Origin: Sporosarcina sp. Marseille-Q4063
Lineage (GTDB): Bacteria > Bacillota > Bacilli > Bacillales_A > Planococcaceae
Direction: 5' to 3'
NCBI RefSeq assembly: GCF_018309085.1
Contig: NZ_CP070502.1
Location: 558,001-622,000 of the forward strand
Length of the DNA stretch: 64,000 nt
Part shown: one piece after another, positions 1 to 8,611 of the stretch
Numbering within the stretch: position 1 is the first letter of the stretch
How the letters are laid out: every line of letters begins with the position of its first letter
The notes under the pieces: model-generated
Told to the model about the DNA's origin: nothing
Databases searched by the model: none
The model's input: only the letters and a program-made list of their open reading frames with translations
Program-made: the position numbers and the translations under genes

Positions 1-29
1 GAAAAGATTACAGTGAAGAAGGTGCAAAA

Positions 30-692
30 ATGAATATTGAAAAGTACAAAGCCATTCAGACTGAGCTATCCAACCAAACTTCTTTGGAAGACAGATGTCA
101 CAGTATTAAATTTTGTGCTGGCGTTGATGTCGCTTATAAGGAAATAGCAGATACAGAATGGGGCGTCTGCAGCATTGTCGTTATCGATTATGCGACGAAA
201 GCGGTTGTTGAAAAAACCTCCAGTATCGGGAAAATCACCGTTCCTTATATTCCCGGCTATTTAGCATTCAGGGAACTCCCTCTCGTTATTCAAGCCGCGA
301 ATAAATTATCAATAGACCCCGACTTATTTATATTCGATGGCAATGGCTATTTGCATCCACGTCATATGGGTATCGCAACACATGCTTCTTTCTTTCTCAA
401 TAAACCCACATTCGGCGTTGCGAAAAATTATTTTAAAATAGACAATGTTGATTTCACAATGCCTGAGAATGTTTCAGGTTCTTATAAAGATATCATCATA
501 AGAAATGAAACCTTCGGCAGAGTTTTACGAAGTCATAAAGATGTGAAGCCCATTTTCATCTCTTGCGGGAATTATATTGATTTAGAAAAAACTACTAAAA
601 TCACGCTGAACTTAATTAACAAGGAAAGCCGAATACCCATTCCAGTTAGATTAGCGGATTTGGAAACGAAACGTATGAGGAAACAACTATAA
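30..692 (+). CDS. nfi: Endonuclease V (deoxyinosine 3' endonuclease)
   Basis: The 220-residue product matches the endonuclease V family in length and motifs. It has a GVDVAY segment with the catalytic Asp near residue 33, the YIPG wedge motif at about 73-76 followed by the conserved Glu 82, and DGNGYLHPRHMG at about 103-114. The family nicks DNA one base 3' of deoxyinosine and starts repair of deaminated adenine in the cytoplasm. An AGAAGG ribosome site lies just before the ATG. It is convergent with the aldehyde dehydrogenase that follows, and nothing suggests an operon partner. Confidence 0.93.
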   Translation: MNIEKYKAIQTELSNQTSLEDRCHSIKFCAGVDVAYKEIADTEWGVCSIVVIDYATKAVVEKTSSIGKITVPYIPGYLAFRELPLVIQAANKLSIDPDLFIFDGNGYLHPRHMGIATHASFFLNKPTFGVAKNYFKIDNVDFTMPENVSGSYKDIIIRNETFGRVLRSHKDVKPIFISCGNYIDLEKTTKITLNLINKESRIPIPVRLADLETKRMRKQL

Positions 693-723
693 GTAATGTT
701 TTCGGATCAAAAAACACAAAAAA

Positions 724-752
724 CCCCTATATCGATGAATTGATACAAGGGG
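724..752. terminator. Bidirectional terminator between convergent genes
   Basis: CCCCT and AGGGG arms, with an inner TATC/GATA pairing, form an imperfect hairpin. A-rich sequence lies on the left and T-rich sequence on the right, so it could end both the endonuclease V gene and the facing aldehyde dehydrogenase gene. Confidence 0.6.
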
Positions 753-762
753 ATTAGTTTTC

Positions 763-2217
763 TTAGAATGGATACTCGCGTTTATCTTCTTGAACAGAAA
801 TCCATTTGAATGTCGTGAATTCATCTAATGACCATTCTCCGCCGAACCGGCCGACACCAGAACTCTTTTCCCCGCCGAATGCGACGAGCGGTTCATCATT
901 CACACTTTGGTCGTTGATGTGAACCATGCCCGTTTCCATTTTCCCGGCAAAAGCCATCGCTTTTTCAGTAGTTCCCGCATGGACAGATCCGCTGAGACCG
1001 AATTGAGTGTCGTTCGCTACGCGAAGTGCTTCTTCTTCGCTCGAAACCGGAATAATTGTCACGACAGGTCCGAACATTTCATTTTTTGCGGTGGACGTTT
1101 CATTCGTCCCCTTTAGAATATACGGTGACATGACATTGCCATCGACTGTGCCCTCAAGCAGAATTTCCGCACCTTCCTCTTTTGCCTTTTCAACTTCCCC
1201 AAGAATACGCTGCACCGCATCTTGGTTAATGAGCGGTCCTATCAAGGTATCAGTATCTGAAGGGTTGCCGACTTTAATCTTTTTCGATAGTTCTACGTAC
1301 TTTTGCGTAAACTCTTCATAAATGTCCTCGTGGACGATAATCCGATTAACAGCCATGCAAATTTGGCCGCTATGCATATACTTACCGAACGCAGCACCAT
1401 CGACAGCGCGTTCAATGTCTGCATCCTCAAGAACAACAAAAGGATTGTTTCCGCCGAGTTCGAGAACAACTTTCTTGATCATGCGACCGCAAATTTCACC
1501 GATATGACGACCGACCCCAGTTGAACCAGTGAAAGAAATCATGCGCGGAATCGGATGTTCGACAAAAGCATCACCGATTTCACCAATATCCGGGACGACG
1601 ACATTCAATACACCTGCCGGAACGCCCGCCTCTTCAAAGATTTTACCAAGAACCGTTCCGCCTGACATCGCTGTCTGTGAATCCGGTTTTAATACAACAC
1701 TGTTCCCTGCTGCGAGCGCTGGTGCAACAGAACGCATCGCTAGATACATTGGAAAGTTGAACGGTCCAATGACTCCGACAACTCCTAAAGGTTTACGGAA
1801 TACTTTATTTTTCTTGCCCGGTACGATTGACGGCGGTGATGTCGCTTCTACATGAAAAGGAAACGATGAAGCGTGTCGCGTAATCGCGATACAGAAATCG
1901 ACTTCCACATTCGCTTTGATAAACGTAGAACCTGAATCTTCAATGAGTAGTTGAACCAATTCCTCTCGGCGTTCCTCCATAATACGTGCCGCTTCATTCA
2001 TAATTCGGGAACGTTCGAAAGCATTAACCCCGGCCCATTCTTCTTGAGTGATTTTCGCTGATTGATATGCTTCTTCAATATCCGCCACACTTGCTGACTT
2101 GAAAGATGCGATATTATCCTGCGTATAAGGATTTATCAAATCGATTGTGCTCGATCCTGTGCCGTCATTCCATTTTCCTCCGATAAATTGCGAATCTAAA
2201 CCAGTGTAACTAACCAA
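763..2217 (-). CDS. Aldehyde dehydrogenase, aromatic-aldehyde (YfmT-like) subtype
   Basis: This 484-residue protein belongs to the NAD(P)-dependent aldehyde dehydrogenase superfamily. Visible landmarks are PFNFP with the oxyanion Asn near 154, the general base in ELGGNNP (Glu near 253) and the nucleophile in SGQICM (Cys near 287). It reads like the benzaldehyde/vanillin dehydrogenases of Bacilli (YfmT type), which oxidise aromatic aldehydes to acids, but the substrate cannot be fixed from sequence. The start is a TTG with AAAGGAG seven bases upstream. It is a single gene with no pathway partner alongside. Confidence 0.85.
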   Translation of the reverse strand: MVSYTGLDSQFIGGKWNDGTGSSTIDLINPYTQDNIASFKSASVADIEEAYQSAKITQEEWAGVNAFERSRIMNEAARIMEERREELVQLLIEDSGSTFIKANVEVDFCIAITRHASSFPFHVEATSPPSIVPGKKNKVFRKPLGVVGVIGPFNFPMYLAMRSVAPALAAGNSVVLKPDSQTAMSGGTVLGKIFEEAGVPAGVLNVVVPDIGEIGDAFVEHPIPRMISFTGSTGVGRHIGEICGRMIKKVVLELGGNNPFVVLEDADIERAVDGAAFGKYMHSGQICMAVNRIIVHEDIYEEFTQKYVELSKKIKVGNPSDTDTLIGPLINQDAVQRILGEVEKAKEEGAEILLEGTVDGNVMSPYILKGTNETSTAKNEMFGPVVTIIPVSSEEEALRVANDTQFGLSGSVHAGTTEKAMAFAGKMETGMVHINDQSVNDEPLVAFGGEKSSGVGRFGGEWSLDEFTTFKWISVQEDKREYPF

Positions 2218-2229
2218 AATAAAACTCCT

Positions 2230-2670
2230 TTCCGTATTTCATGTTCCTAATTAGTTTTCCCTTCAAGTAGTTAGGTAAACATTTGAAAGAGTACAAAAAA
2301 GCTCTGTTTTTCAAAGAACTTAATAAGGAATATAAAGCGAATTATGCGGAAGTCGTTTCTGCCGTTTTGAACACACTACTCTGAACTGAAGAAAGAATTT
2401 CCGCCGAATCTATTGAAATCAATTAAAGTAATGTGTCGAAAAACTCCTGTCCATTGGAAAACATCCAACCTTCCCGCTTTAAGAACATCATACGATCCCA
2501 AAACCATGGTGCATTTCTCCCATAACCCCGGCATGAATAGTTCATCCGAGACACCGTTGAGATTTGCAATGCCCCCTACTCTATTGCTATATCTTAGAAG
2601 TTTTTTGTCACTTAATTTAGAATCAAATAGACTACCACGACTTTTCACTCATATCCGACTATTCCATCAA
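2230..2670. other. Intergenic stretch, no gene recognised
   Basis: About 440 bases between the aldehyde dehydrogenase and the SAM-controlled operon. Open frames exist on both strands, including a 90-codon one on the minus strand, but none has a convincing ribosome site or a family I recognise. It may hold decayed coding sequence. Confidence 0.4.
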
Positions 2671-2676
2671 AAAACC

Positions 2677-2705
2677 TTGACTCTTTCGAAAAGGATAGAT
2701 AGAAT
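2677..2705 (+). promoter_or_regulatory. Sigma-A promoter of the SAM-riboswitch operon
   Basis: TTGACT (2677-2682) and TAGAAT (2700-2705) are separated by exactly 17 bases. The predicted start of transcription, near 2712, lies about 60 bases before the riboswitch aptamer. Confidence 0.65.
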
Positions 2706-2711
2706 CCAATC

Positions 2712-2727
2712 TAACGTTCGAACGTTA
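2712..2727. promoter_or_regulatory. Perfect 16-bp palindrome at the predicted transcription start
   Basis: TAACGTTCGAACGTTA is fully self-complementary and sits where transcription should begin. Its position suits a repressor operator. No regulator gene next to it is obvious, so the function is inference. Confidence 0.45.
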
Positions 2728-2772
2728 ATCTCTAATTACTCGATCGACATTTCAAAAATTGAATAGTCATGC

Positions 2773-2945
2773 TTCTTATCAAGAGAGGTGGAGGGACTGA
2801 CCCTTTGAAACCTCAGCAACCAGCAAATTTTCATTGTATGGTGCTAAGTTCAGTAGAATACATTCGTATTCTTCTAGATGAGACGGCTGAAACTACAGCT
2901 AATTTATGTATTTCGCCCTCTTCTCATCTCGAGAAGAGGGTTTTT
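2773..2945 (+). ncRNA. SAM-I (S-box) riboswitch with intrinsic terminator
   Basis: The conserved S-box core is present: a TCTTATC-type P1 strand, AAGAGAGGTGGAGGGACTG, GAAACCTCAGCAACC, GGTGCTAAGTTC and the closing GATGAGA (2877-2883). A terminator follows: CCCTCTTCTC (2916-2925), a five-base loop, GAGAAGAGGG (2931-2940) and a T run. TCTCATC at 2922-2928 is the exact complement of the P1 closing strand, so P1 and the terminator arm are mutually exclusive as expected. High S-adenosylmethionine should stop transcription of the downstream sulfur genes. Confidence 0.95.
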
Positions 2946-2970
2946 AATTTTTCTGAGGAGGTGTTATTTT

Positions 2971-3258
2971 ATGGTTGTTGATGTTCATTTGCCAGATCTT
3001 TCATTCGTCCGGAAGATTGAAGAGTCTTACTACATCAACCGTGGTGTTTACAATACAATCGACGCATGGTTTTACGGCAGTGGGTTCATAGATGTTACAG
3101 AACGAAGAGTGCATATTCTAAAGTTTTTGCAATACATAACAGCGAATTTGACAGAAGAACAATCGGCAAAGCGACTCTTCTTCCCAGCTGGATTAACGAA
3201 TACATTGGAAAGTTATGTGGAAATTCAAGGAATTGAAAAGAATGCAGTATTTGCATAG
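2971..3258 (+). CDS. Unrecognised 95-aa protein, first gene of the S-box operon
   Basis: I do not recognise the family. The start is the ATG after GAGGAGGTG, ten bases past the ribosome site core; longer reading would run into the riboswitch terminator. The product is soluble, mildly acidic, lacks a signal peptide or membrane segment and contains several aromatic residues in its first half (YYINRGVYN, DAWFYGSG). It is separated by 34 bases from the monooxygenase gene and shares its SAM control, so a role in sulfur compound use is likely but inferred. It could be an accessory subunit or a small regulator. Confidence 0.75.
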   Translation: MVVDVHLPDLSFVRKIEESYYINRGVYNTIDAWFYGSGFIDVTERRVHILKFLQYITANLTEEQSAKRLFFPAGLTNTLESYVEIQGIEKNAVFA

Positions 3259-3292
3259 TTAAAACGCAACAAAAAATTAGGAGGAATTAACA

Positions 3293-4669
3293 ATGACTAA
3301 AAAAAGAATTTTATTAAACGCATTTGATATGAACTGTCCAAGTAACCAGTCTCCCGGACTCTGGTCCCATCCGGACAGCGAAGCACATCGCTACACGGAT
3401 ATAAATTACTGGATTGAGTTTGCAAAGTTATTAGAAGAAGCGCAGTTTGACTCCGTTTTTTTAGCAGACGTACTGGGTCCGTATGATGTCTATGAAGGGA
3501 AAAGAGACGCGGGTCTTAGACAAGCGGTGCAATCCCCTATCAATGATCCACTGCTAATCGTTCCTGCAATGGCTGCAGTTACAAAAAACTTGTCATTCGG
3601 CATTACTGCGTCCGTCACACATGAACATCCATATACTTTTTCTCGTCGCATGTCGACATTGGATCATTTAACGAAAGGCCGAGTTGGCTGGAATGTCGTA
3701 ACTTCTTATTTGAAAAGTGCTGCATTAAATATGGGACTTGACGAACAAATTGCACACGATGAACGATATTCAATCGCTGAAGAATATTTAGATGTTTGTT
3801 ATAAATTATGGGAACAAAGCTGGGATGAAGATGCTGTTGTTCGAGACACAAAAAGAAAGATGTATGTTGATCCGGACAAAGTACACGACATTCAACATAA
3901 AGGAAAGTATTTCTCTGTTCCGGGAGCACATTTATGCGAACCATCTCCACAACGAACACCAGTCATTTTCCAAGCTGGTTTATCGCCAAGAGGCAGTGCA
4001 TTTGCGGCTGAACACGCGGAAGGTATCTATGTCTCCATGCCAACAACTGATATTGCACGAAAGTTTGTCGATAAAATACGCGGTCAGGCAGAAGAGTTTG
4101 GAAGAAAAGGCGAAGACATCAAAGTGTATAGTCTTTTCACGCCGATTGTTGGCCGAACGCAAGAAGAAGCAGATGCAAAATATGAGGATTACAAACAACA
4201 TATTAGCATTGAAGGCGCGATGAGCTTATTTAGCGGATGGACTGGAATCGATTTATCTGAATATGACCTAGATGAAGACTTGCAATTTGTTGAAAATGAT
4301 TCAATGCGCTCACGCGTTGAGATTTTCACAAAAGTGGATCCCAACAAAAAATGGAACATTCGAGAAATTGCAGAGTTTGTGGGTATCGGCGGTATCGGTC
4401 CAGTTGTTGTCGGCACTCCTGAAAAAATTGCAGATGAAATGGAACGCTGGGTGAACGAGGCCGACGTTGACGGATTCAATATCACTTATGCAATTAAACC
4501 AGGGTCCTTTAAAGATTTTGCAGAATTGGTCACGCCTGTTCTACAAGAACGTGGATTAATTCGCAAAAAAGATGATGTACAAGAAACGACCATGCGCGGA
4601 AATTTGTTTGGAACCGATCGATTACCGGTAAATCACCCCGGAAAAAGATTTTCACACGTCACTGTCTAA
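3293..4669 (+). CDS. NtaA/SnaA/DszA-family flavin-dependent monooxygenase
   Basis: The 458-residue length and sequence (WSHPDSEAHRYTDINYWIEFAKLLEEA start region, SRRMSTLDHLTKGRVGWNVVTS, QAGLSPRG) fit the bacterial luciferase-like two-component monooxygenases typified by NtaA, SnaA and DszA. These use reduced flavin supplied by a separate reductase, and many act on sulfur or nitrogen compounds. No flavin reductase gene is nearby. SAM-riboswitch control and the following methionine-type importer suggest it releases usable sulfur from an imported organosulfur compound; the substrate is unknown. GGAGGA precedes the ATG. Confidence 0.85.
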   Translation: MTKKRILLNAFDMNCPSNQSPGLWSHPDSEAHRYTDINYWIEFAKLLEEAQFDSVFLADVLGPYDVYEGKRDAGLRQAVQSPINDPLLIVPAMAAVTKNLSFGITASVTHEHPYTFSRRMSTLDHLTKGRVGWNVVTSYLKSAALNMGLDEQIAHDERYSIAEEYLDVCYKLWEQSWDEDAVVRDTKRKMYVDPDKVHDIQHKGKYFSVPGAHLCEPSPQRTPVIFQAGLSPRGSAFAAEHAEGIYVSMPTTDIARKFVDKIRGQAEEFGRKGEDIKVYSLFTPIVGRTQEEADAKYEDYKQHISIEGAMSLFSGWTGIDLSEYDLDEDLQFVENDSMRSRVEIFTKVDPNKKWNIREIAEFVGIGGIGPVVVGTPEKIADEMERWVNEADVDGFNITYAIKPGSFKDFAELVTPVLQERGLIRKKDDVQETTMRGNLFGTDRLPVNHPGKRFSHVTV

Positions 4670-4697
4670 ATAATTATGAATAAAGGTGGAAGATAAA

Positions 4698-5513
4698 ATG
4701 AGAAAATTCATATTCGGTTTGCTAACGTTGTTTACTTTGCTCGTCCTTGCTGCATGCTCTTCCAGCGAGGCGAGCGGGGATAAAAAAGAGTTGAAAATTG
4801 GGGCAACGTCGGGACCATATGCAGATCAACTGAAAGAAAGCATTATTCCATTACTGGAAAAAGACGGTTTCAAAGTAAAACTTGTAGAATTCAATGATTA
4901 CATCCAGCCAAACCGCGCATTAGAAGAAGGTAGCATCGACGCGAACGTTTTTCAAACGTCTGTCTATTTAGAGGCTTTCAATAAAGAACATAAGTCGAAT
5001 TTGGCAATCGGTCATGCTGTCCCTACCGCGCCGATTGGTCTTTATTCGGAAAAGTATAAAGATGTTTCTGACGTGAAAGAAGGAATGAAGTTAACGTTGT
5101 CAAACGACCCAGTTAGCATGGCGAGAGCCCTTCAAATGCTGGAGCGTTTCGGATGGATTACACTTGCAGGTGAAATCGATCAAACTCGAGCTTCTGAAAA
5201 AGACATCGTTGATAATATATACAACTTAGAAATTATTGCAATGGACGGCGCACAACTTCCAAGGTCACTAGGCGATACCGACTTTGCATTCATTAACGGA
5301 AATTTCGCAATCGCATCGGGGTTAAACTTAGAAGACGCTGTTCAACTAGAGGATACGCCGCCTGAATTTATGAATAACATTGCCTATCACAAAGACAGCT
5401 TGGATAAACCGTTCGCGGAGGCGATCAAGAAAGCATACCACTCTGAAGCATTTTTAAAATATACAAACGAAAATAATGCCGGATTTACAAAACCCGATTA
5501 TCAGAATGAATAG
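4698..5513 (+). CDS. metQ: MetQ-type methionine/organosulfur-binding lipoprotein
   Basis: The 271-residue protein has a lipoprotein signal ending in LAAC (Cys 20), then the NlpA/MetQ binding fold with KIGATSGPYADQ and the FQTSVYLEAF segment. The family captures methionine or related compounds at the outer face of the membrane and delivers them to MetNI. The ATG at 4698 is chosen over an in-frame GTG at 4686 because AAAGGTGGAAG is a well-placed ribosome site for it and because the signal peptide begins there. It is followed after 11 bases by metN. Confidence 0.88.
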   Translation: MRKFIFGLLTLFTLLVLAACSSSEASGDKKELKIGATSGPYADQLKESIIPLLEKDGFKVKLVEFNDYIQPNRALEEGSIDANVFQTSVYLEAFNKEHKSNLAIGHAVPTAPIGLYSEKYKDVSDVKEGMKLTLSNDPVSMARALQMLERFGWITLAGEIDQTRASEKDIVDNIYNLEIIAMDGAQLPRSLGDTDFAFINGNFAIASGLNLEDAVQLEDTPPEFMNNIAYHKDSLDKPFAEAIKKAYHSEAFLKYTNENNAGFTKPDYQNE

Positions 5514-5524
5514 GAGGTGCTTCT

Positions 5525-6526
5525 GTGATTGAACTTGTGAATGTCACGAAAACCTATAAAGAAGTCACGGCCGTTGATAATGTCAATCTCACCATTCCGA
5601 AAGGTGAAATTTTCGGCATTATCGGTTACAGCGGTGCTGGAAAAAGTACATTACTCAGATGTTTAAATTTGCTTGAAAAACCGACGGAAGGTCAAGTGCT
5701 CATCAATAAAAAAGATTTGACTGCTTTATCAAAAACAGAAGTGCGAAAAGAGCGTTTGAAAATTGGCATGATTTTTCAACACTTTCACTTAATCAGCTCT
5801 GCGAAAGTGTATGATAATATTGCTTTTTCAATGTTGGCGGCTGGAAAAACGAAGGTTGAAATTCAGCGACGCGTTCCGGAATTACTTGAAATGGTCGGCC
5901 TTGCTGATCGTGCGGATTATTATCCAGCTCAACTATCAGGTGGCCAGAAACAGCGCGTCGGAATTGCCCGCGCGCTTGCAAACGATCCAACCGTCCTACT
6001 TTGCGATGAAGCAACTTCCGCACTCGATCCAAATACGACAGCATCTATTTTGAAATTATTGAAAGAAATAAATGAAAATCTAGGGATTACCATCGTCCTC
6101 ATTACACATGAAATGGAAGTTGTACAACAAATTTGCCACCGGGTTGCAGTGATGGAAGATGGCAAAGTGATTGAGGTGAATGAAGCGTACGAATTGTTTG
6201 CTGCTCCTCAAACTCCGTTGTCCAAGCAATTTGTTCAAACCGTTCATTCGTTAACATTGCCGGAACGTTTACTAGAGGCAAGAACAGGATCCATTGTTCA
6301 AATTACGTTCCGCGGTGACTCTGCAGAAGACAGTATCATCTCAGAAACGATCAATCGTTTCAAAGTCATCGTAAATATTTTGCATGGCCAAATTAGCTAC
6401 ATACAAGATCGTCCGTTAGGTATTCTTATTGTTGAAATTAAAGGCGAACAATACGAAATCGAACGCGCAATCGAGTATATTACGATTCGAACAAACAATT
6501 TGGAGGTGCTTGCCGATGTCTCTTAA
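5525..6526 (+). CDS. metN: MetN-type ABC transporter ATPase
   Basis: A 333-residue ABC ATPase with Walker A GYSGAGKST near residue 38, signature LSGGQKQRVGIARAL, Walker B LLCDEATSALDP and the H-loop histidine in ITHEMEV. The C-terminal part after about 240 is the NIL (ACT-like) domain typical of MetN, which senses methionine in the family. The start is GTG with AGGAGGTG in front. The stop overlaps the next gene by 11 bases, so the two are translationally linked. Confidence 0.92.
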   Translation: MIELVNVTKTYKEVTAVDNVNLTIPKGEIFGIIGYSGAGKSTLLRCLNLLEKPTEGQVLINKKDLTALSKTEVRKERLKIGMIFQHFHLISSAKVYDNIAFSMLAAGKTKVEIQRRVPELLEMVGLADRADYYPAQLSGGQKQRVGIARALANDPTVLLCDEATSALDPNTTASILKLLKEINENLGITIVLITHEMEVVQQICHRVAVMEDGKVIEVNEAYELFAAPQTPLSKQFVQTVHSLTLPERLLEARTGSIVQITFRGDSAEDSIISETINRFKVIVNILHGQISYIQDRPLGILIVEIKGEQYEIERAIEYITIRTNNLEVLADVS

Positions 6527-7169
6527 CTTACTAAATGAATTCGGAATTGCGTTTTGGGAAACTGCTTGGATGTTAACAATATCAGTCACTTTTGCAGTAC
6601 TGATCGGAATCCCGCTTGGAATTGGACTGTTTGTCACGAGTGAAGGAATGTTTTGGGAAAATCAAATTCTACAAAGCGTATCTGGAACGATTATTAATAT
6701 TATTCGTTCCATTCCATTCGTCATCTTACTTGTCGTGCTACTCCCATTGACGACATTCATTCTTGGCACCTCAATGGGACCTACTGCGGCTAGCTTATCG
6801 CTAACGGTAGCGGGCATTCCATTTTACGCACGACTGGTGGAAAACTCTTTACGAGAAATTGACAAAGGCGTCATTGAAGCAGCTGAATCTTGCGGCGCAT
6901 CCCCATGGCTTATCATTCGAAAAGTGTTATTGCCTGAATCGAAATCAGGACTCATCTCGGGTTTGACAGTAACGATTATTAGTTTGTTAAGCTATTCGGC
7001 GATGGCAGGTATGATTGGCGGGGGCGGCATCGGAGACTTGGCCATCCGTTTCGGTTATTACCGCTACCAAAACGAAGTGATGGTCATCACCGTCGTCTTC
7101 TTAATCTTCCTTGTTCAGCTCATTCAATTTATTGGTGACCGTGCGGCACATGCGGCTGATAAAAGGTAA
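6516..7169 (+). CDS. metI: MetI-type ABC transporter permease
   Basis: The 217-residue membrane protein has about five to six hydrophobic segments and the EAA loop (EAAESCGASPWLIIRKVLLPE) that docks on MetN, as in the MetI family. The start is the ATG at 6516 after TGGAGGTG, inside the end of metN; the longer open frame upstream is only metN sequence in another frame. With MetQ and MetN it forms the importer of this S-box operon. Confidence 0.92.
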   Translation: MSLNLLNEFGIAFWETAWMLTISVTFAVLIGIPLGIGLFVTSEGMFWENQILQSVSGTIINIIRSIPFVILLVVLLPLTTFILGTSMGPTAASLSLTVAGIPFYARLVENSLREIDKGVIEAAESCGASPWLIIRKVLLPESKSGLISGLTVTIISLLSYSAMAGMIGGGGIGDLAIRFGYYRYQNEVMVITVVFLIFLVQLIQFIGDRAAHAADKR

Positions 7170-7180
7170 TTCAAAAACTT

Positions 7181-7224
7181 AAAAGCGCTACACACGCTGA
7201 CAATACAGCATGTGTAGCGCTTTT
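7181..7224 (+). terminator. Terminator of the S-box/met operon
   Basis: AAAAGCGCTACACA and TGTGTAGCGCTTTT form a perfect 14-bp stem with a 16-base loop and a T run. It lies just after metI and may also serve the facing aminotransferase gene. Confidence 0.85.
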
Positions 7225-7270
7225 GAATTTTTGAACTTCTGCAACCTTCTCTTATATACGTCCCAGTGGT

Positions 7271-8611
7271 TTATTTTAGTCCTGCCATTTTAACCTCTGT
7301 CAGCGATTTATCAATAATTGAAATAATCGTCTCCACTTCTTGCTTATTAATACAAAACGGCGGAGCAAAGGCTAGCGTATCCTGTCCTTCATAAATAATA
7401 GCTCTTCCCAACAGACCATGTTTCAACGCTTCATCTACCACTTTTAATGAAACTGGCTCAGAGAAACGGGTATTTGTTTCTTTGTCTTTCAGAATTTCAA
7501 CCGCTCCGAGCAATCCGATCCCCCTGATATTGCCGATTTCCTCATGACGCTGTTCCAACCATTTGAAACCTTTTTGCAATTCCGCCCCCATGTTCAGAAC
7601 GTTTTCTATCAAGTTTTCTTCTTCGATAATTTCCAAGTTCTTCAATGCTACTGCACAGCACATGGGATGACCGCTATATGTGTAACCGTGCATATAAACG
7701 CCATCTGTTAATTCAATGAGCTCATTTTTAAGTTTTTCCGAAATGACCATGCCACCAAGAGGCGCATAACCACTTGAAATTCCTTTAGCGATAACCATCA
7801 TGTCAGGAACAGCATCGAAGTTCTCCATTCCGAAGTTTTTACCAGTCCTGCCAAAACCCGTAATCACTTCATCTGCAATGAACAGAATCTCATTTTGATC
7901 ACATATTTCCCGGATCTCTTTGAAATAATTAGGCGGTGGCAAATTGACGCCACCTGACCCTTGGACAGGCTCCGAGATGAAAGCCGCAATCGTTTCCGCT
8001 CCTTCGCGCGCAATCAGTTCCTTCAGTGATTCGATTGTAGAATCCACGTAATAGAAGTCCGGCGCTAATGAAGGGAAGTCCCTAAAAGCAGGCAGCCCTG
8101 TTGCACTTGAAGCGCCCACGGATACGCCATGATACGATTTTTGGCGGGAAATGATTTTCTTTTTCTCGGATTTCCCTTTCAACTGCCAATAATAACGGGC
8201 GGTTTTAAATGCTGTATCATTTGCGTCTGACCCTCCTGATGTAAAGAAAGTCATCGTTAAATCTCCGGGGGTCATTTGCGCCACCTTTTCAGCCAACTTG
8301 ATAACAGGTTCGTGGCTGTTTGTAGCAAACGCAGAGCTGAATGCCAGTTTCTTCATCTGTTCCATCGCCGCTTGACCGAGCTCTTCCCGGCCATGGCCAA
8401 TATTGACGTTCCATAAAGAGGACAGTCCGTCAATCACTTGTTTCCCTCTAATATCTTTCAAATAAATCCCTTTACCTTCTGTAAAAATAAAACCGGGTCC
8501 CCGTTCTTGTTGTTGTTTGAATGAGGACGTAGGATGCATAAAATGCTTCTTGTCAAGAGCCGCCAATTCCTCATATTTTCTTTGTACACTTTCAACCGTT
8601 TTCATCGTCAT
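7271..8611 (-). CDS. doeD: Class III aminotransferase, probable DoeD (diaminobutyrate transaminase)
   Basis: A PLP fold-type I class III aminotransferase of 446 residues. TSGGSDANDTA binds the cofactor phosphate, ADEVITGFGRTG holds the conserved Asp (near 247) and IAKGISSGYAPLGG holds the Schiff-base Lys (near 276). The family moves an amino group from an omega-amine to pyruvate or 2-oxoglutarate. As last gene of an ectoine-type cluster it probably turns 2,4-diaminobutyrate into aspartate semialdehyde, as DoeD does in Halomonas; taurine or putrescine aminotransferase is the alternative by family alone. The start at 8611 follows GGAGGG and overlaps the transporter gene by 20 bases. Confidence 0.78.
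   Translation of the reverse strand: MTMKTVESVQRKYEELAALDKKHFMHPTSSFKQQQERGPGFIFTEGKGIYLKDIRGKQVIDGLSSLWNVNIGHGREELGQAAMEQMKKLAFSSAFATNSHEPVIKLAEKVAQMTPGDLTMTFFTSGGSDANDTAFKTARYYWQLKGKSEKKKIISRQKSYHGVSVGASSATGLPAFRDFPSLAPDFYYVDSTIESLKELIAREGAETIAAFISEPVQGSGGVNLPPPNYFKEIREICDQNEILFIADEVITGFGRTGKNFGMENFDAVPDMMVIAKGISSGYAPLGGMVISEKLKNELIELTDGVYMHGYTYSGHPMCCAVALKNLEIIEEENLIENVLNMGAELQKGFKWLEQRHEEIGNIRGIGLLGAVEILKDKETNTRFSEPVSLKVVDEALKHGLLGRAIIYEGQDTLAFAPPFCINKQEVETIISIIDKSLTEVKMAGLK

Noticed and set aside
2376..2766. Open frames on both strands before the riboswitch
   Set aside because: No ribosome sites, no family resemblance; the plus-strand one runs through the promoter region.
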